Source: Eimeria necatrix
Lineage: Eukaryota; Apicomplexa; Conoidasida; Eucoccidiorida; Eimeriidae
Direction of reading: 5' to 3'
DNA length: 49,297 nucleotides
Assembly: GCF_000499385.1 (NCBI RefSeq)
Contig: NW_013652909.1
Coordinates: forward strand, 1-49,297
The position numbers and the translations under genes were made by a program. Positions 11,804 to 25,697 of this stretch are shown here, piece after piece. The notes below the pieces were generated by a model. The model did no database searches. It saw only the letters and a program-made list of their open reading frames with translations, and was not told the origin of the DNA. Position 1 is the first letter of the stretch. Every line of letters starts with the position of its first letter.

Positions 11804-12091
11804 CTCGTTTTGCCTCGACGAGCCGGCTGTTGCAGTAAGCCTGCGCGCGTGTGTGTTTGCTGCTGCTGCAGGTGCAGCGGCAGGCTGCCGCCTTCTTCAA
11901 CCAGGTCCCTGCTGCTGCTGTAGGCAGCAGCAGCGCAGCAGTTGTTGCAGCAGCAGCAGCAACCGCAGGTAGCGCCATCTCCGCAGCGGGAGGCAATGTG
12001 CTGCTGCTGCCGCAGCTGCTGCCGAAGGCAGGGCCTCAGCAAGACGCGCAGCAAGCTGCAGGTGCCGCCGAAAGCCCTGCTGCCGCAGCAG

Positions 12092-12129
<38 letters not shown>

Positions 12130-12616
12130 TTCCCGCCGCCGCTGCGCGATGTAGACGCGCTGCGCTCGCTGCAGCAAAATGTCTCGCTGCAGCTGGACCG
12201 CGTGGAGTCTTGGCTGCTGCGGCTGTCTGTGGCTTTGACAGATGGCTGCAGCAGGGCCCCTGTGGGGCCCCCAGTGGAGGCCCCGGGGGCCCCCCCGACG
12301 CAGCAAGTGAGTTTGCTGCTGCAGCAAAGTGTGCAGCTGCCGCTGCCGGCCGACCCCGTGGCAGCAGCAAAGGGAACTATGCTTCCTGTGTCTATGGGCA
12401 ACAGACTGCACTTGGCAGAGGCTGAAGAGCTGCTGCAGGAGGGGCTGCTGCTGCAGCAAGTTGTCGGGGTGACGCAGCAGCTGCAGCAGCTGCAGCAGCG
12501 CGTGCGGCAGAGCAAGCAGTTCGCCCAGCGCATATGTGCTGCTTTGAACGGGAGCAGCAGCAGCAACAGCAACAGCGGCAGCCGCAGGGAAAAGGCGGAA
12601 AACGCAGCAGCAGGCA

Positions 12617-12653
<37 letters not shown>

Positions 12654-13529
12654 CCGCATCCCTATAGAGGTGCTGCGCCGGCTGCTGGTGGAAGGCTTCC
12701 ACGAGGTGCCTTTCATTGTGCCCGAGTTCATATTTCTGCTGCAGCAGCTGCAGCAAGTCGTCACTTGGAGAGAGCTGCTGCGCGCAGCAGCAGCAGCAGG
12801 AGACCTGCAGCAGTGCGAACAGATTCTGGCTGAGGCCCAGGACGTCTGCGTCTACATTCCTGGTGAGCACTGCTGCTGCTGCTGGGCTGCTGCTGCTGCT
12901 GGGTGGCTGCCTGCTGCAGCAGCAGCAGCTGCTGCTGTATCTGCTGCTGCTGCTGCAGCAGCTGCTGCTGTCGCTGCTGCAGCAGCTGCTGCAGCGGGGC
13001 CCGGCGCGAGGCGGAGCGCGCCCGCAGGCGCGTGCTTGCCGCGCGGGCGCTGCTGCTGCAGTGCGTGCTGCTGCTGCTGCTGGCTTGCTGCTGCTGCTGC
13101 TGCTGCAGGGTGGAGCGACTGGAAGGGCCACGTTGCTGCTGCTGCTTGGGCGGAACGCGTGGACCGTTTGCTGCAGCGGCCCATCCGGCTGGGGCTGGCC
13201 GTGGCGCTGCTGCAGGAGCCCTCAGCAGAAACTGCGGGGCCTTCTGCGCGGGAGCTGCAGCGGCGAGTAGCAGCAGCAAGAGAGTGGGCGCAGCAGTGCA
13301 TGCAGCCGCGCTACCTGCAGCTGCTGGCAGCAGCAGGAGCTGACGGGGCGGCCCTCCGCGAGCTGCAGCAGCTAGCTGAGGGCCCGGGGCCCCACAGGGG
13401 GGCCCCCAAGGAAGCAGCAAGCAAGCAGCAGGGGCCCTTTCCCACTCCTGGCGATCTCGAGGCCCTTATCTCTCGCCACACGGCCCTCAAGCTCATTGTC
13501 CCCGCCATCAAGTACTTGGAGGTGGGCCA

Positions 13530-13564
<35 letters not shown>

Positions 13565-13699
13565 AGTTGCTGCTGCTGCTGTTGGGCGGCGCAGCCCCGC
13601 ACTTGCTGCTGCTGCTGCTGGCTGCTGCTTCCCGCCGCGCTAGCTGCTGCTTGGGCCGCCTGGAGTGCGAGCAGGCGCTGTGGGGCCTCTCCAGTCGCA

Positions 13700-13746
<47 letters not shown>

Positions 13747-14102
13747 AGGTGGTGTACGGGCGCTGGCGGAAGTGGGAAAAGCGCTTCGTGAAGACAGAGA
13801 GCGGCAGCCTTTCGCTGGCGGAGGCGCGGCAAGTGCTGCAGGACGGGCAGCTGCTGCAGCAGCAGCTGGAGATAGGGTCTTGGCTGCAGCCGCTGTCAGT
13901 GTACGTGGAGCAGTGCGCAGCCTTTACTGCGCGGGCGCGCGCGCTGCTGGACAGAGCAGCAGCAGCAGCAGTTGCTGCTGCTGCTGTGCGCTTCGGCTGG
14001 GCTGTGGGGTCTCTCGACGGCTTCCGCCGCAAAGGCACGCTGCAGCAAGAAGACCTCATTCACATTCTCGATTTGCAGCGCCACCGCAAACAGGCCGAGC
14101 CG

Positions 14103-14137
<35 letters not shown>

Positions 14138-14245
14138 GGGGCCCCCCTCGGGCGAAGCCGAAGCAGCAGCAGAGCGGCGAAGGGCCCCCTATGACCAGCT
14201 GGTTGAGCTCATAGCCATTCACGGTGGGCTGCCGAGTTTGCTGCT

Positions 14246-14276
<31 letters not shown>

Positions 14277-14333
14277 GCCAGCCCCCCGTGTTTGCTGCGG
14301 CAGCTGCGCCTGGTGCGAAGGGCAACTCTTCTG

Positions 14334-14366
<33 letters not shown>

Positions 14367-15024
14367 AGACAGTTTGGTGATTAAGAACTGGAGCCTGCAT
14401 GGGGACTTGGTGGACTTGCGGGACAAGGCCCAGCGGTGGCTGAAGAGGGCCCAGGACCTCCTCGCCATCCCGCAGCAGCAGCAGCAGCAGCAGCAGCAAA
14501 GCGAGAAGGACACGGAGTCTCCGGAGTCTGCGAACGGGTCTTCGCCGTGCGGCTCTGCAGCAGCAGGAGGGCCGCGAGCAGCAGCAGCAGCAGCGGGCGC
14601 AGCAGCAGCAGCAGCAGCAGCAAGCACGGAGCCTCTGGGGAAGGCGCTGCGGTCGCTGCTGCCCTGCAGCGCCAACACTGTGCGGCTTGCTGCTTTGCTG
14701 CTGCTGGAGAGTGACTCAGTTTGCTGCTGCCCCGAACTTGAGACTCGCCTGGAGCAGCTGCTGCTGTATGCTCTTTGGCGGGGCAAAGTTGCGCGGCTGC
14801 GGCCGCCGGCCCAAGACACAGCAGTTGAGGAGCTTCTTGCTGCTCCGCAGCAGCAGCACTGTGAGTTGCTGCTGCTTGCTGCTCGCTGCTGCGCGGCTTG
14901 CTGCTTGCTGCTGCGCTGCTTGCTGCTTGCTGCTGCTCTGCTGCTGAGGCGGCGGCGCCGCCGCCGCTGGTTGGTGCTGCTGCGAAGTGCTGCGCTGCTG
15001 CTGCAGCCGATTTCACGTGCTCCC

Positions 15025-15060
<36 letters not shown>

Positions 15061-15388
15061 GCGCAGTCGCTGAGTGGATAGACACACAAACTCCCGTGTC
15101 AGTGCTGATGGCCCGCGAAGCTGCTGCTGTCAGCAAACCGCCGCGCTCGAGGGCCCGAGACCAAAGGTCCCAGGCGGCGCTGCAGCTGGAGGCTGCTGCT
15201 GCAGCAGCAAACGAGAAGCAGGCAGCGCGGGCGGAAGACGCAGCAGCATCGCTGGCAGCAGCAGCTGGCCTTCTCACTGCTGCAGCAGCAACCGCAGCAG
15301 CGCCGGGCGTCGCTGCAGCCCGAAATGTGAATGCTGATGTGGGGCGGGCTGAAGAAACGGCGCATTCGTGCGAAAGCCCAGACACGCT

Positions 15389-15425
<37 letters not shown>

Positions 15426-15943
15426 GGCGAGAGCAAGCAGCAACGCCTGTGGCAGCAGCTGACTGCGCTGCCTGAGTTGGACTTCTTGAAGGCCCTCAGC
15501 GGCATTGCTGCTGACTGGCAACAGAAGGCCCAGAGGTGGGCTGCTGCTGCGTTTGCTGCTGCTGCACTTGCTGCTGCTGCTGCTGCACTTGCTGCTGCTG
15601 CTATTGCTGCTGAGTTTGCCAATGCTGCATTTGCTGCTGCTGCATTTGCTGCTTCGCTGCTGCTGCTGGAGTTCGTCCTACGGTGTGTAGCGTGCTGCCT
15701 GCTGCTGTGGTTGAATGGACTTGGCTACCATGTATTGCCGCTTTTTGCATTGAAGCTGCTGCTGCTGCTGCAACTGTTGCTGCTGCTGCTGCTGCAGCCT
15801 CCTGTGAGGATGCAGACACGAGCACACGCGCATGCAGCTGCCTCCTTTTCACTCTAGTTGTTGTAAAGGTTTCTCTGCTTTATGTGGACTTGCCTGTTTA
15901 TTTATTTGTATTTATTTGTTAACCACACATTTGTGAACTTGCT

Positions 15944-15977
<34 letters not shown>

Positions 15978-16695
15978 GCAGGCTGCGGGTAGCCGTACCT
16001 CGGCCGCGCGCAGAGGAGTGGCAGCAGCTGCTGCTGGAAGCTGAGGACCTGCCTGTACACCTGACGTCTGTGCGGCAAGACATAGCGCAGGCTTTGGAGC
16101 AGCAGCAGCAAGTGGAGCAGCAGCTAGCTGCTGCTCTGGCTTCTCCGGAGACTGCAGCATCTTTGACGCAGCTGCGGGCGCTGCAGCAGCAAGCGAGCGG
16201 CTGCAGCGTGTACATCAGCTGCCTGGAGCAGACGGAGCAGCGGCTGCTGCAGCTGCAGCAGGTGGAAGCAGCAGCAGCGTTTCACCTGCAGGCGGCGGAC
16301 ACGCCGCGCGCGGAGCTGCAGCAGTTCGTGCAGCAGCAGCAGCAGCTGCTGCAGCTGCCCCCAGAAACCCCAGACCTCCCCTGCTTCTCCCGCCTCAAAG
16401 ATGCATGCAATGCTGTTGCTGCTTGGCTGGAAGAAACAGCGCAGCTGCGGGCCAGCGGGGGCTCGCTGCGGCAGTGGCAGCAGCACGTGCTGCGGGGCCA
16501 GAGCCTGCGCATAAAGCCCGAGGGGCTGCAGCAGCTGCAGCAGCAGCTGCAGCAAAGTGCAGACTGGTGTGTCGTTTACCAGCACTTGCTGGAGCTGCGC
16601 GCAGCAGTGCGCTGCCAGAGCGCCAGCGCTGCTGCTGCTGTTGTTGCGGAGATGCTGCAGGACAGCTCCGGGCCGCTCACGATCCTGCCTCCCGG

Positions 16696-16731
<36 letters not shown>

Positions 16732-17091
16732 GCCGGGCCAGGAGCAGCAAACCCCGCGAGTCAGGGGCTATGTCTCGCTGCTGGATGCAGAAAGACTGAC
16801 ACGGAAGCCCTTCGGACTTGGCCGGGCTTTGTCGCCTTTTGCTGAGCTGCAGCAGCACGTAAAAGCAGCGCAGCGGCTGCGGCAGCAATGTGCTGCTGCG
16901 CTGCAGCAGTCCTACAGAGAGCGCGCAGCATGTCTTTTTGGGATCGCCGCGGGAGTCGATCCCCAGCCGGACTTTGCTGCTCCCATTTCGGAGGCCCAGC
17001 TGGTTTTTCTGTGCCGCCAGCAGGAGAAAGCTGCTGCTGCTGCTGCAGCAGCAGCAGCCGAAGGCGCGGCCCCCGCTGCAGCTGGAGATGT

Positions 17092-17132
<41 letters not shown>

Positions 17133-18061
17133 CTGCCGAGGAGGAGGGCAAGCAGCGGCTGCGGCGGGTGCAGCGGGAGCTGGAGCAGCAGATCTTGGCG
17201 CTGCAGCTGCTGCCGCCAGATGCAGCAAATGCACTTCTTTGGAAAACCACGCGGCGGCTGCGAAGACTTGCTGCTGCATGCGCAGCAAGTCGAATCCGCA
17301 TAAAGGAGCGGCGGCTGCTGAAGGTGGAGGTGAGCAGACACCCGAAGTGCATGCGTTTTGCGCGGCTGCTGCGCGGCCCGCCAAGCCCCAAACTGCTGCT
17401 GCTGCTGCTGCGCTGCTGCTGCTGCTGCTGCAGGTCTTGCTGCGCCTTTACAACCACCGCATGCTCTCTCTTCTCCGCTGCCCCAGGCACACATTGGCGG
17501 AAGCTGAGCAGCTCCTCCAGCAGGTTCGTTGCTGCTCCTCTTTGCATGCATGCAGCCTGTGCATGCATGCAGCCTGTGCATGCATGCAGCCTGTGCATGC
17601 ATGCAGCCTGTGCATGCACCCAGCGATATTGCTTTGAGACTCTGGCTTTTCTTGTTTTTATTTGAGTTCTTGCTGCTTGCTGCATGCAAAGACCGGCGCT
17701 GTTTTGGGGCTTGCATGCATGCAGATTGAGACGCGGAGGCTGCAGGTGAGGGAGCCAGGGGGTGGCTTAAAAGCTGCTGCTGCTGCTGCAGGGGAGGGCC
17801 CTGCTGCGGAGGAGGCAGCAGCAGGCGAGGAGGAGGAGGAGGAGGGCGAGCAGCAGCACCAGCAGCAGCCGCAGCAGCAGCACCAGCAGCAGGAGCACGC
17901 CGCCTCTGCAGCAGCAGCGGCGCAGCAGCAGCTTTTCGAGCTGCAGATGCAGATGCAGCAGCAGCTGCTGCCGCCCCAGCCGCAGCCCCAAGAAGAGCCG
18001 CCCCCTGTGCGCATATCTCCAGTGCGGACTCGGAGGCGGCAGCACTTGGGCCACGAGGAAG

Positions 18062-18140
<79 letters not shown>

Positions 18141-18623
18141 GCCGCAAGTCCCCACCCGCCGCAGCGCCCGCGCCCCACGGCGCCCCAGAATGCACGGCGA
18201 TGTGCTGCTGCCGCTGACGACGCGGAGGTCAGCAAAAGCAGAAGAGGCCCTGGAGGCAGTGGGCGTTGCTGCTGCTGCTGCTGCTGCTGCGTCTCCGATT
18301 GGGGGGCAGCAGCAGCAGGGATATGTGCAGCAGGAGCAGCTCGTGCTCATGCAGCTGCAGGAGCAGCAGGTGGCGGAAGCAGAGCCCGTTGCAGGGGCAG
18401 ACGCTGCTGCTGCAGAGGCCGCAGGCCCTCTAGCAGCAGACTCAGGGTCGGCAGCGCCGGAGACGCCCGCAGCAGCAGGTGCAGCAGCAGCAGCAGCAGC
18501 AGCAGCGGGAGACCCGTTTTCAGGAGCCACAGGGATTGAAGAGCTGAGCGAGGACGAGGAAGAGACGTTGCTGCTGCAGGAGCTGCACCCGCTGGACGGG
18601 TCTGCGGGGGCGTCGTTCCTGCT

Positions 18624-18654
<31 letters not shown>

Positions 18655-19694
18655 CAGCAGCAGGAGGCGGAGGAGGCCGAGGGGAAGGAGCCGTCGGCGG
18701 AGAGCCTGCGGGTGCTGCAGCTGCTGCAGGAGCTGCAGCGCAGCGAGGGCTGCAGCGCAGCAGCAGCAATTGTGGCGCTGCCCCTCGAAGTTGTTGATGG
18801 GCCAGCTTATGGGAAGCTCAGAGCCCTCGTCAGCAGCAGCCAAGAGTGGCTGCTGCAGTACCGGCAGCTGCGGCTGCCGGTGGTGCGGGAGGCGCAGCAG
18901 CCGCTGCTGGAGGAGCTGCGGCTGCTGCAGCGGCCGCCGCAGGAGCGGCAGTGGGCGGAGGCAGCAGGCTGCTGCTTCTGCGGCTCTCCCGTTGCTGCTG
19001 CGCTTGCTGCTGCTGCAGCAGCGCCCGCCACGGACGAAGACGAGCAGCAGGAGGAGCTCCACCTCCAGCAGCAGCGCCAGGCGCTGCTGCTGCTGCTCCA
19101 GCGCTTCTCGCCAGCAGCAGCCAAGCAGGGCGCTGCTGCTGCGGGCCACGCAGCCACCGCGCCCGCTGCAGCAGCAACTGCTGCTGCTGCTGCAGACGAG
19201 CAGCAAGCAGCAGCGGCAGCTGCCGCCGCGGCTGCTGCGGAAGAGGAGCAGCACGCGGCCGCGGCGGCGGCTGCTGCTGCTGCTGCTGCTGCTGCTGCGC
19301 GGAAAGAGTGGCTGGCCGAACGCATGGCAGCACTGCAGCAAAGACACCCCCCCTTGGGCCCTGCTTTCATTCTTAAATGTGTCTTGTTGGTGCTGCCGCT
19401 GCTGACAGAAGAGCTGCAGCGGCTGCTGCTGTACGCCGTGACGAAGGGGCTGTCTTTTGAGGCCCTCATGGGCCTCCAGGTGCACCTCAAGCTGCTGCTC
19501 GACGTTGCTGCTGCTGCGGAGGCCAGCCGCCTGCAGCAGCAGCAGCAGCAGCAGCAGCAGGGCTCGGCTCTGCAGGACGCGCTGCCGCAGCAGCAGAAGC
19601 AACAAGGCATCAACTCAGTGGAGAACCAGCCACGGGAAAAGGAAGAAGCAGCAGCAGCGAGCGCAGCAGCAGAGTCAGCTGGTGCAGCGCCAGT

Positions 19695-19728
<34 letters not shown>

Positions 19729-20414
19729 ACAACAGCTACGGGGGGAGAATTGGAATACCGTCGCGTGTGGCCTAACGGCGAGCCTCCTGGCTACGCCTTT
19801 CACCTCCTCACGGCCTACGCGCTGCACTACAAGTTCGTTGCTGCTGCAGCTGCTGCTTTTGCTGCTGCTGCTGTTCGCCGTGCTGTTGCTGCTGCAGCTG
19901 CTGCTTTTGCTGCTGCTGCTGCTGTTCGCCGTGCTGCTGCTGCTGCTGCAGTTCCGTTGCTGCCTCGGTGCTGCCTCCGCCCCAGCCGGGCGCGCTGCTG
20001 CCGCGGCTGCTTGCTGCTAGGGACCAGCTGCGTTCGCGCTCCCCAGCTGTTGCCGCTGCACCAACTGCTGCTGCTGCTGCTGCTGCTGTTGCTGCTGCGT
20101 GTGTACTCAGGCAGCTAACTGGCGGCAAGATAAGCTGGCCAGTCTCAGATGTCCGCTCCCTCCACCCTTCGCTGTTGCGCCTAATTGAGTCCAAGGCGAA
20201 GCGCAGAGGAGACCACGCGGTGGGGCTTGCTGCTGCTGCTGCTGCTGCTGCTGCTTGTTGCTGCTGTTGCTTGCTGCTGCTTGCTGCCGCTTGCTGGAGC
20301 TTCGTGGACACGTTAGCAACAGCAGCAGCAGCAGCAGTACGGCCGAGGCTAGGGTCGAAGCATCTCCTTCGCACAGGGCACTGACTGAATACTGCCTGTA
20401 TTGTGTCTTGCGCA

Positions 20415-20448
<34 letters not shown>

Positions 20449-20615
20449 TGCACAAGTCCTTATGCGCCGTCATATGCCTTTCATTTGTCTGTCTCATTTT
20501 GGCTCCAACTTCTTTTTTTGTGTTTAATCTCTTTGTCCTGCGTCTGCTGCTGTGCCTTTTGCTACTCTTGGGGCTCTTCTCAACTTCTTTTATCTCCTCC
20601 CCTTGCCTCCTTATG

Positions 20616-20650
<35 letters not shown>

Positions 20651-20768
20651 GCAGTCGACGCACGGCCTCTGGGTCACTAAGGGAGGCGCAGCACCGCCAT
20701 CCAAGGCCCGGGGAGCAGGCAGCATGAAGAAGCAGCCCGCAGCCGCTGGCGAGGCTGCAGCAGTTCCC

Positions 20769-20803
<35 letters not shown>

Positions 20804-20988
20804 CTACACGCCTGACGGCGTGGCTACTGATGCTGCGAACGCCGCGGCGCAGCAGCAGCAGCAGCAGCACCACGGGGGGCTGCTGCAGAAGCGAGCTGCT
20901 GCGCGGCAAGTGTCTCCAGGGATTTCATCTGCTGGCCACGGAAAGAGAGTCAAGCTGGCAGATGCTGCTGCTGCAGACCTCGCTGGGG

Positions 20989-21021
<33 letters not shown>

Positions 21022-22405
21022 TGCTGCTGCAGCAGCAAATGCAAGACGAAGTGTCGGTGGCGGAGTGCAGCGTGTCGTCGTTCATGCGTGACGAGTCGCA
21101 GCTTTCGGCGCAGCAGCAGCAGCAGCAGCAGCAGAACGCGGCGGCAGCAGCGGCAGCGGCGGGAGCCGCAGCAGCAGCAGCAGCAGCAGCAGGAAGCAGC
21201 TTCGCGCCGCTGGGCCGCAGGGCGAAGCAAAGCCACAACTACCCCTGTCGAAATGTAACTCCCAGAATTGGAGATGGAAGAAGAGTCCGTTGCTTCTCTT
21301 CAAAAGAAATGCTGCGGGCTTCGGGAATCCCGCTGCCAACGTTTCGGGAGGGTTTGCTGCTGCTGCTGCGGGTTTGCTGCTCCGGCGGCTTCCTCACGGG
21401 CGAAACCATTTTGCTGCAGGCGCTGCTGGTTGCGCAGCTGCTGCTCAGCTGGTGGCTGCGGCAGCAGTATCCTTTCCTGCAGCAGGAAGAGGAGCTGATG
21501 CGGCAGCAGCGCAGGGCTGCGGAGGAGGAAGCAGCAGCAGCAGCTGCTGCTGCTGCTGCGGGCGACCCCCAGAAGCAGCAGCAGCTGCTGCAGCAGGCGC
21601 GCCAGCAGCTCGTGCCCTCCGCACAAGGCACTCTCGCCTTCCCGCTTCGCCGCCGCATGCAAATCTGCTGCAGCAGCAAAGCTGCTGCTTACCAAAACCC
21701 CTACAGATGCATTCCTGCAACAGGTTTGTGTTCAAAAGAGGGTGTCATGAGGGTTCTGGAGAAGCAAAAGGAACTGCAGCAGCAGCAAGAGCAGCAGGAG
21801 CAGCAGCAGCGCGATATAAAGGCCCGGCTCCTGAAGTGGCTGCAAGCGCCTACGCACACTGGCGCCCCCGAGGAGGCGCAGCCGCAGCCACCAGCAGCAG
21901 CAGCAGCTGCTGCTGCTGCTGCTGCTGCTGCTACGACCGAGGGGTTCTTCGAAACCGAAGCAGAAGTTGAGGAGGCCCTGCAGGAACTCTTTGACCCCCA
22001 GCTGGCCCGGCAGCTGCTGGTGCGGAAGGAGCTGCTGCAGCCGCGCCGCAGCAGCACAGAAGAGCAGGAGCAGCAGCCCCAGCAGCAGCAGCAGCAGCAG
22101 CCACAGCAGCAGCAACACGCCCAGAAGCAGCAGCAGCGGCTACACGACCCGCCCCAGCAGCCGCAGCAGGACGTGCCGCAGCCCGCGCTGCAGCAACAAC
22201 AGCCACAGGAGCCTCAGCTGCAGCAGCAACTCGAACAGCCGCAGCAGCAGCAGCGGCTGCAGCCGCCGCAGCAGCTGCAGCAGCCGCAGCAGCAGGAGCT
22301 CGCCACAGAGCACATGTCTCTCTCGGGCGACGCGACGCCTCCAGCAGCAGCAGACGGCGCAGCTGCTGCTGCGCTGGAGGTGGAAGGGACCAACGAGAAC
22401 ACAGC

Positions 22406-22448
<43 letters not shown>

Positions 22449-22569
22449 ATGCGCAAGCCCCCCATAGGGCTTTGCGGCGCAGAGACTGCCTTTTGGCAAG
22501 GGACCCCGTGGGATGTGGGCCTTGAGGACTGGGAAGTCCCTGGCTCGGCCTTTGGCTTTGCAGAGGAGC

Positions 22570-22606
<37 letters not shown>

Positions 22607-22791
22607 TGGCTGCAAGCTCGAGTGCATGGATGTGGATGCTGCAGCGAGCAGCCAAATCTCGCCTGAAGAAGAAGAAGACGAAGTGCAGCGGCTGCTGCAG
22701 CTGCTGCAGACTATGGCTGGGCCCGTGCTGCGGGACGACGCAGCAGGCAGCAGCATGCGCTGTGTGCAGCACATCTCTCGCTTGTCTATGG

Positions 22792-22830
<39 letters not shown>

Positions 22831-22927
22831 GCGGGGAGGCCCCAGGCCCCACGGTGTCTGCAGTGACGGTTTGGCTGTACCGGCGGTCGCTGCTGGACTT
22901 TGACTTTTACGAGAACGAGGACGTGAT

Positions 22928-22964
<37 letters not shown>

Positions 22965-23206
22965 CTGCTGCTGCCGCAGCAGCGCAGCAGAAGACTGCCG
23001 CCCGACGAAGTGCTGCTGCTGGAAAAGGCCCTCAGGGCCCCGCTGCCGCAGGCTTCGCTGCTGTCGCTGCTGCGGCTGCTGGAAGTCCTCGATGGCCTCC
23101 CGCTGCAGCTGCCGCTCAAAGGCCGTGTTGCTGCGCTGCTGCTGCACGCCGTGGACTGGGCAGTGCGGGCGAGAGAGGCCATATACTTCCTCCCGCGGGT
23201 GCGAAG

Positions 23207-23238
<32 letters not shown>

Positions 23239-24190
23239 GTGCTGCTGCTGCTGCTGAGGTGGTGGCGGTGGTTGGGGTGCTGGTGCTGCTGATGGTGCTG
23301 CTGCAGGTGGCGGTGCTGGTTGTGGGGCTGCTGCTGCTGCTTCTAGGCTTCTTGCTGCGACTCAGTTTGCTGGTGCTTCATTGTGTTGCTGCTACTTGCG
23401 CTGTTGCTTCTGTGCTGCTGCTGCTGCTGCAGGATGGCTATCACCGCCCGTGGACCCGCCTGGAAGCAGCAACAGATGCGCCTGTTTTGGTGTCCAGGCA
23501 GCTGCTGCGCTCTCACTTGCTGCAGGTAGATGATGCGACAGCACCTTCGCAGCAGCAGCAGCAGCAGCAGCAGCAGCACCTGCCGGCTGCTGGTGCTTCT
23601 GCTCAACAGACCCAGAAGATGCATCCCCCGGATGCGGAGCAGCAGCCACAGCAGCAACAGCCCCAACAGCAACAGCCACAGCAGCAGCAGCAGCAGCCAC
23701 AGCAGCAGCAGCCACAGGCCCAGCAGCCGCAGCAGCCGCAGCAGCAGCAGCAGCAGGAGAGCGAGTGCTGCGATGAGTGGTTTATTGCAGCAGAACCAGC
23801 TCTGTGTCTCACGCCCATTCAGCGGGCTTTTGTGCAGCTGCAGGAAGCAGCGCTGCTGCTGCATGCAGAACCAGCTGAAGTGTGTCTGCTGTGCAGCAAA
23901 CCGCTGCAGCAGCAAGACTCGCCGCAGCACCCGTGTCTGGTGTACAGACAGCACTACAACCGGCGGCAGCAGCTGCGAGCAGTGCTTGGCTGCAAGGTGG
24001 ACGACCCAGCTGCTGCAGCAGACGCAGCAGCAGCACTCGAGGACGCCTACCTGCAGCAGCAGCAGCTGCTGCTGCCGCTGGACGAAGACGGCATGGGCAG
24101 GTGGATTCGCTGCAGCTGCTGCGGCAGGAGGTTCCACCTGGTGTGTGTGTCTCAGCTGGCGACGAAGCAGCAGCAAACGGAGGGCGAAGG

Positions 24191-24226
<36 letters not shown>

Positions 24227-24460
24227 GCCGCCCGTAGGCAGCAGCAGCAGCTTGGTGCTGCTGCCGCCGCCCCCAGACTGCAGCAGCCCCTGGGCCTGTG
24301 TCGGCTGCACTGCAAGGGGCGCAGGAGCAGCAGCAACTTTGCAGGACTTTGTGAGACTGAGTGGAACTCGTGTGGCGCAGCTCTTTTCCCTGACAGCAGC
24401 AAAAGTCTCGCTGCCTGCAGCAGCCAGGGTACGGTCCTGCTGCTGCTGCTGTGGCTGCTG

Positions 24461-24492
<32 letters not shown>

Positions 24493-25205
24493 AGGCCTCC
24501 CGTTTGCCAGAGCCGCTGTTGCGTCTGTGGTGCCCCGGGGGTGCTGCGGTTCAGCAGCCGCGGGCTGCGTTGCTGCTGCTGCTGCTGCTGCGCTTGCAGG
24601 TGCTGCGGCTGCTGCGGGAAGCAGCAACTTTGCCGGTGCAGCACGTGCTGCTGCAGGAGCGGGAGGCGCTGCAGCAGCGCATGTGTTTGCTGCGCCTTTG
24701 GGTCCGAGATGCTCTCAAAGTGCTGCTGGAGATGCCGGGGCCCACTTGCATATTTCGGGTGTCTGCTGAGCTGCAGCAGCAGCGGCGGCAGCACCGGCTG
24801 CAGCTCGAAGACGAGGGTGCTGCTGCGTCGGATGCTGCTGTTGCTGCGGAAGCTGCTGCTGCCGTCGCTGCTGCAGCGAAGGTGCTGCCTGCTGCTGCAG
24901 ACGGGGCAGCTGCTGTTGAGCAAGAGGAGCAGCAGCCGCTGCAGGCTGCTGCTGACGCGGAAGGGCGCGCGCTGCTGCAGCAGCCAGCAGCAGACCCGAG
25001 CGAAATGGAGGAGAGCTTTGCTGCGCTGCAGCAGCTGCAGCGGACGGATGCTGAGGTGGCGCAGGAAGAGCCGCAGCTGCACGAGCAGCAGCAGCAGCAG
25101 CTGCTGCTGCCGGGAGCAGCAATGGACCAGATAAGCCAAGAAGCAGCAGAAGAAGACGCGGCGGTGGTCCGTCCAGTGGACATTTGCGCAGTGGACATGC
25201 GAGAC

Positions 25206-25240
<35 letters not shown>

Positions 25241-25289
25241 GCCGGGGGACGCGGCGGGCGCGCGCGGCCGCAAAACAACAGCAGCCGCC

Positions 25290-25321
<32 letters not shown>

Positions 25322-25536
25322 CCGCAGCACGAGGACCCGCAGCGGCGCTCTAAGGACAGCTTCTGCAAGGGACTTGCTGCTGATGTCTAAGAAGTCCAAC
25401 CTCAGAAAGGGCCCCTACAGCAGGGGCCCCCGTCCGGGGGGCCCCGGGCGTGGGCGAGGGCGTGGGGCGCAGCAGCAGGGCGGCGGGCCGCGGGGGTTTG
25501 TGGGGTCTCGCGGCGGTGCAGCGCAGCAGCAGCAGG

Positions 25537-25568
<32 letters not shown>

Positions 25569-25661
25569 GACTACGACGAGGACCTGGCGGCGCAAAGGCG
25601 CAGACACGGCGAAGCCGTCGACGACAGTCTTCTGGGCTGCATCGTGTGCTGCGGCGAAGGC

Positions 25662-25697
<36 letters not shown>

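Noticed and set aside
14381..15622. Large minus-strand open frame opposite the PLU-1-like gene
   Set aside because: It is the antisense shadow of CAG/CTG-rich exons and introns. The plus strand carries phase-matched exons with PLU-1 motifs, and the minus frame has only Ala/Ser/Leu runs.
17746..17791. Small intron inside exon 10 (GTGAGG to CTGCAG)
   Set aside because: Removing these 46 bases would shift the frame away from the acidic Glu-rich coding sequence that follows, so read-through is preferred.
16124..18235. 703-codon minus-strand open frame
   Set aside because: It overlaps plus-strand exons 8-10 and consists of poly-Ala and poly-Leu shadow translation; nothing in it suggests a domain.
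23343..25139. 598-codon minus-strand open frame over the PHD region
   Set aside because: The plus strand has intact PHD ligands and continuous coding style, so the minus frame is a shadow.
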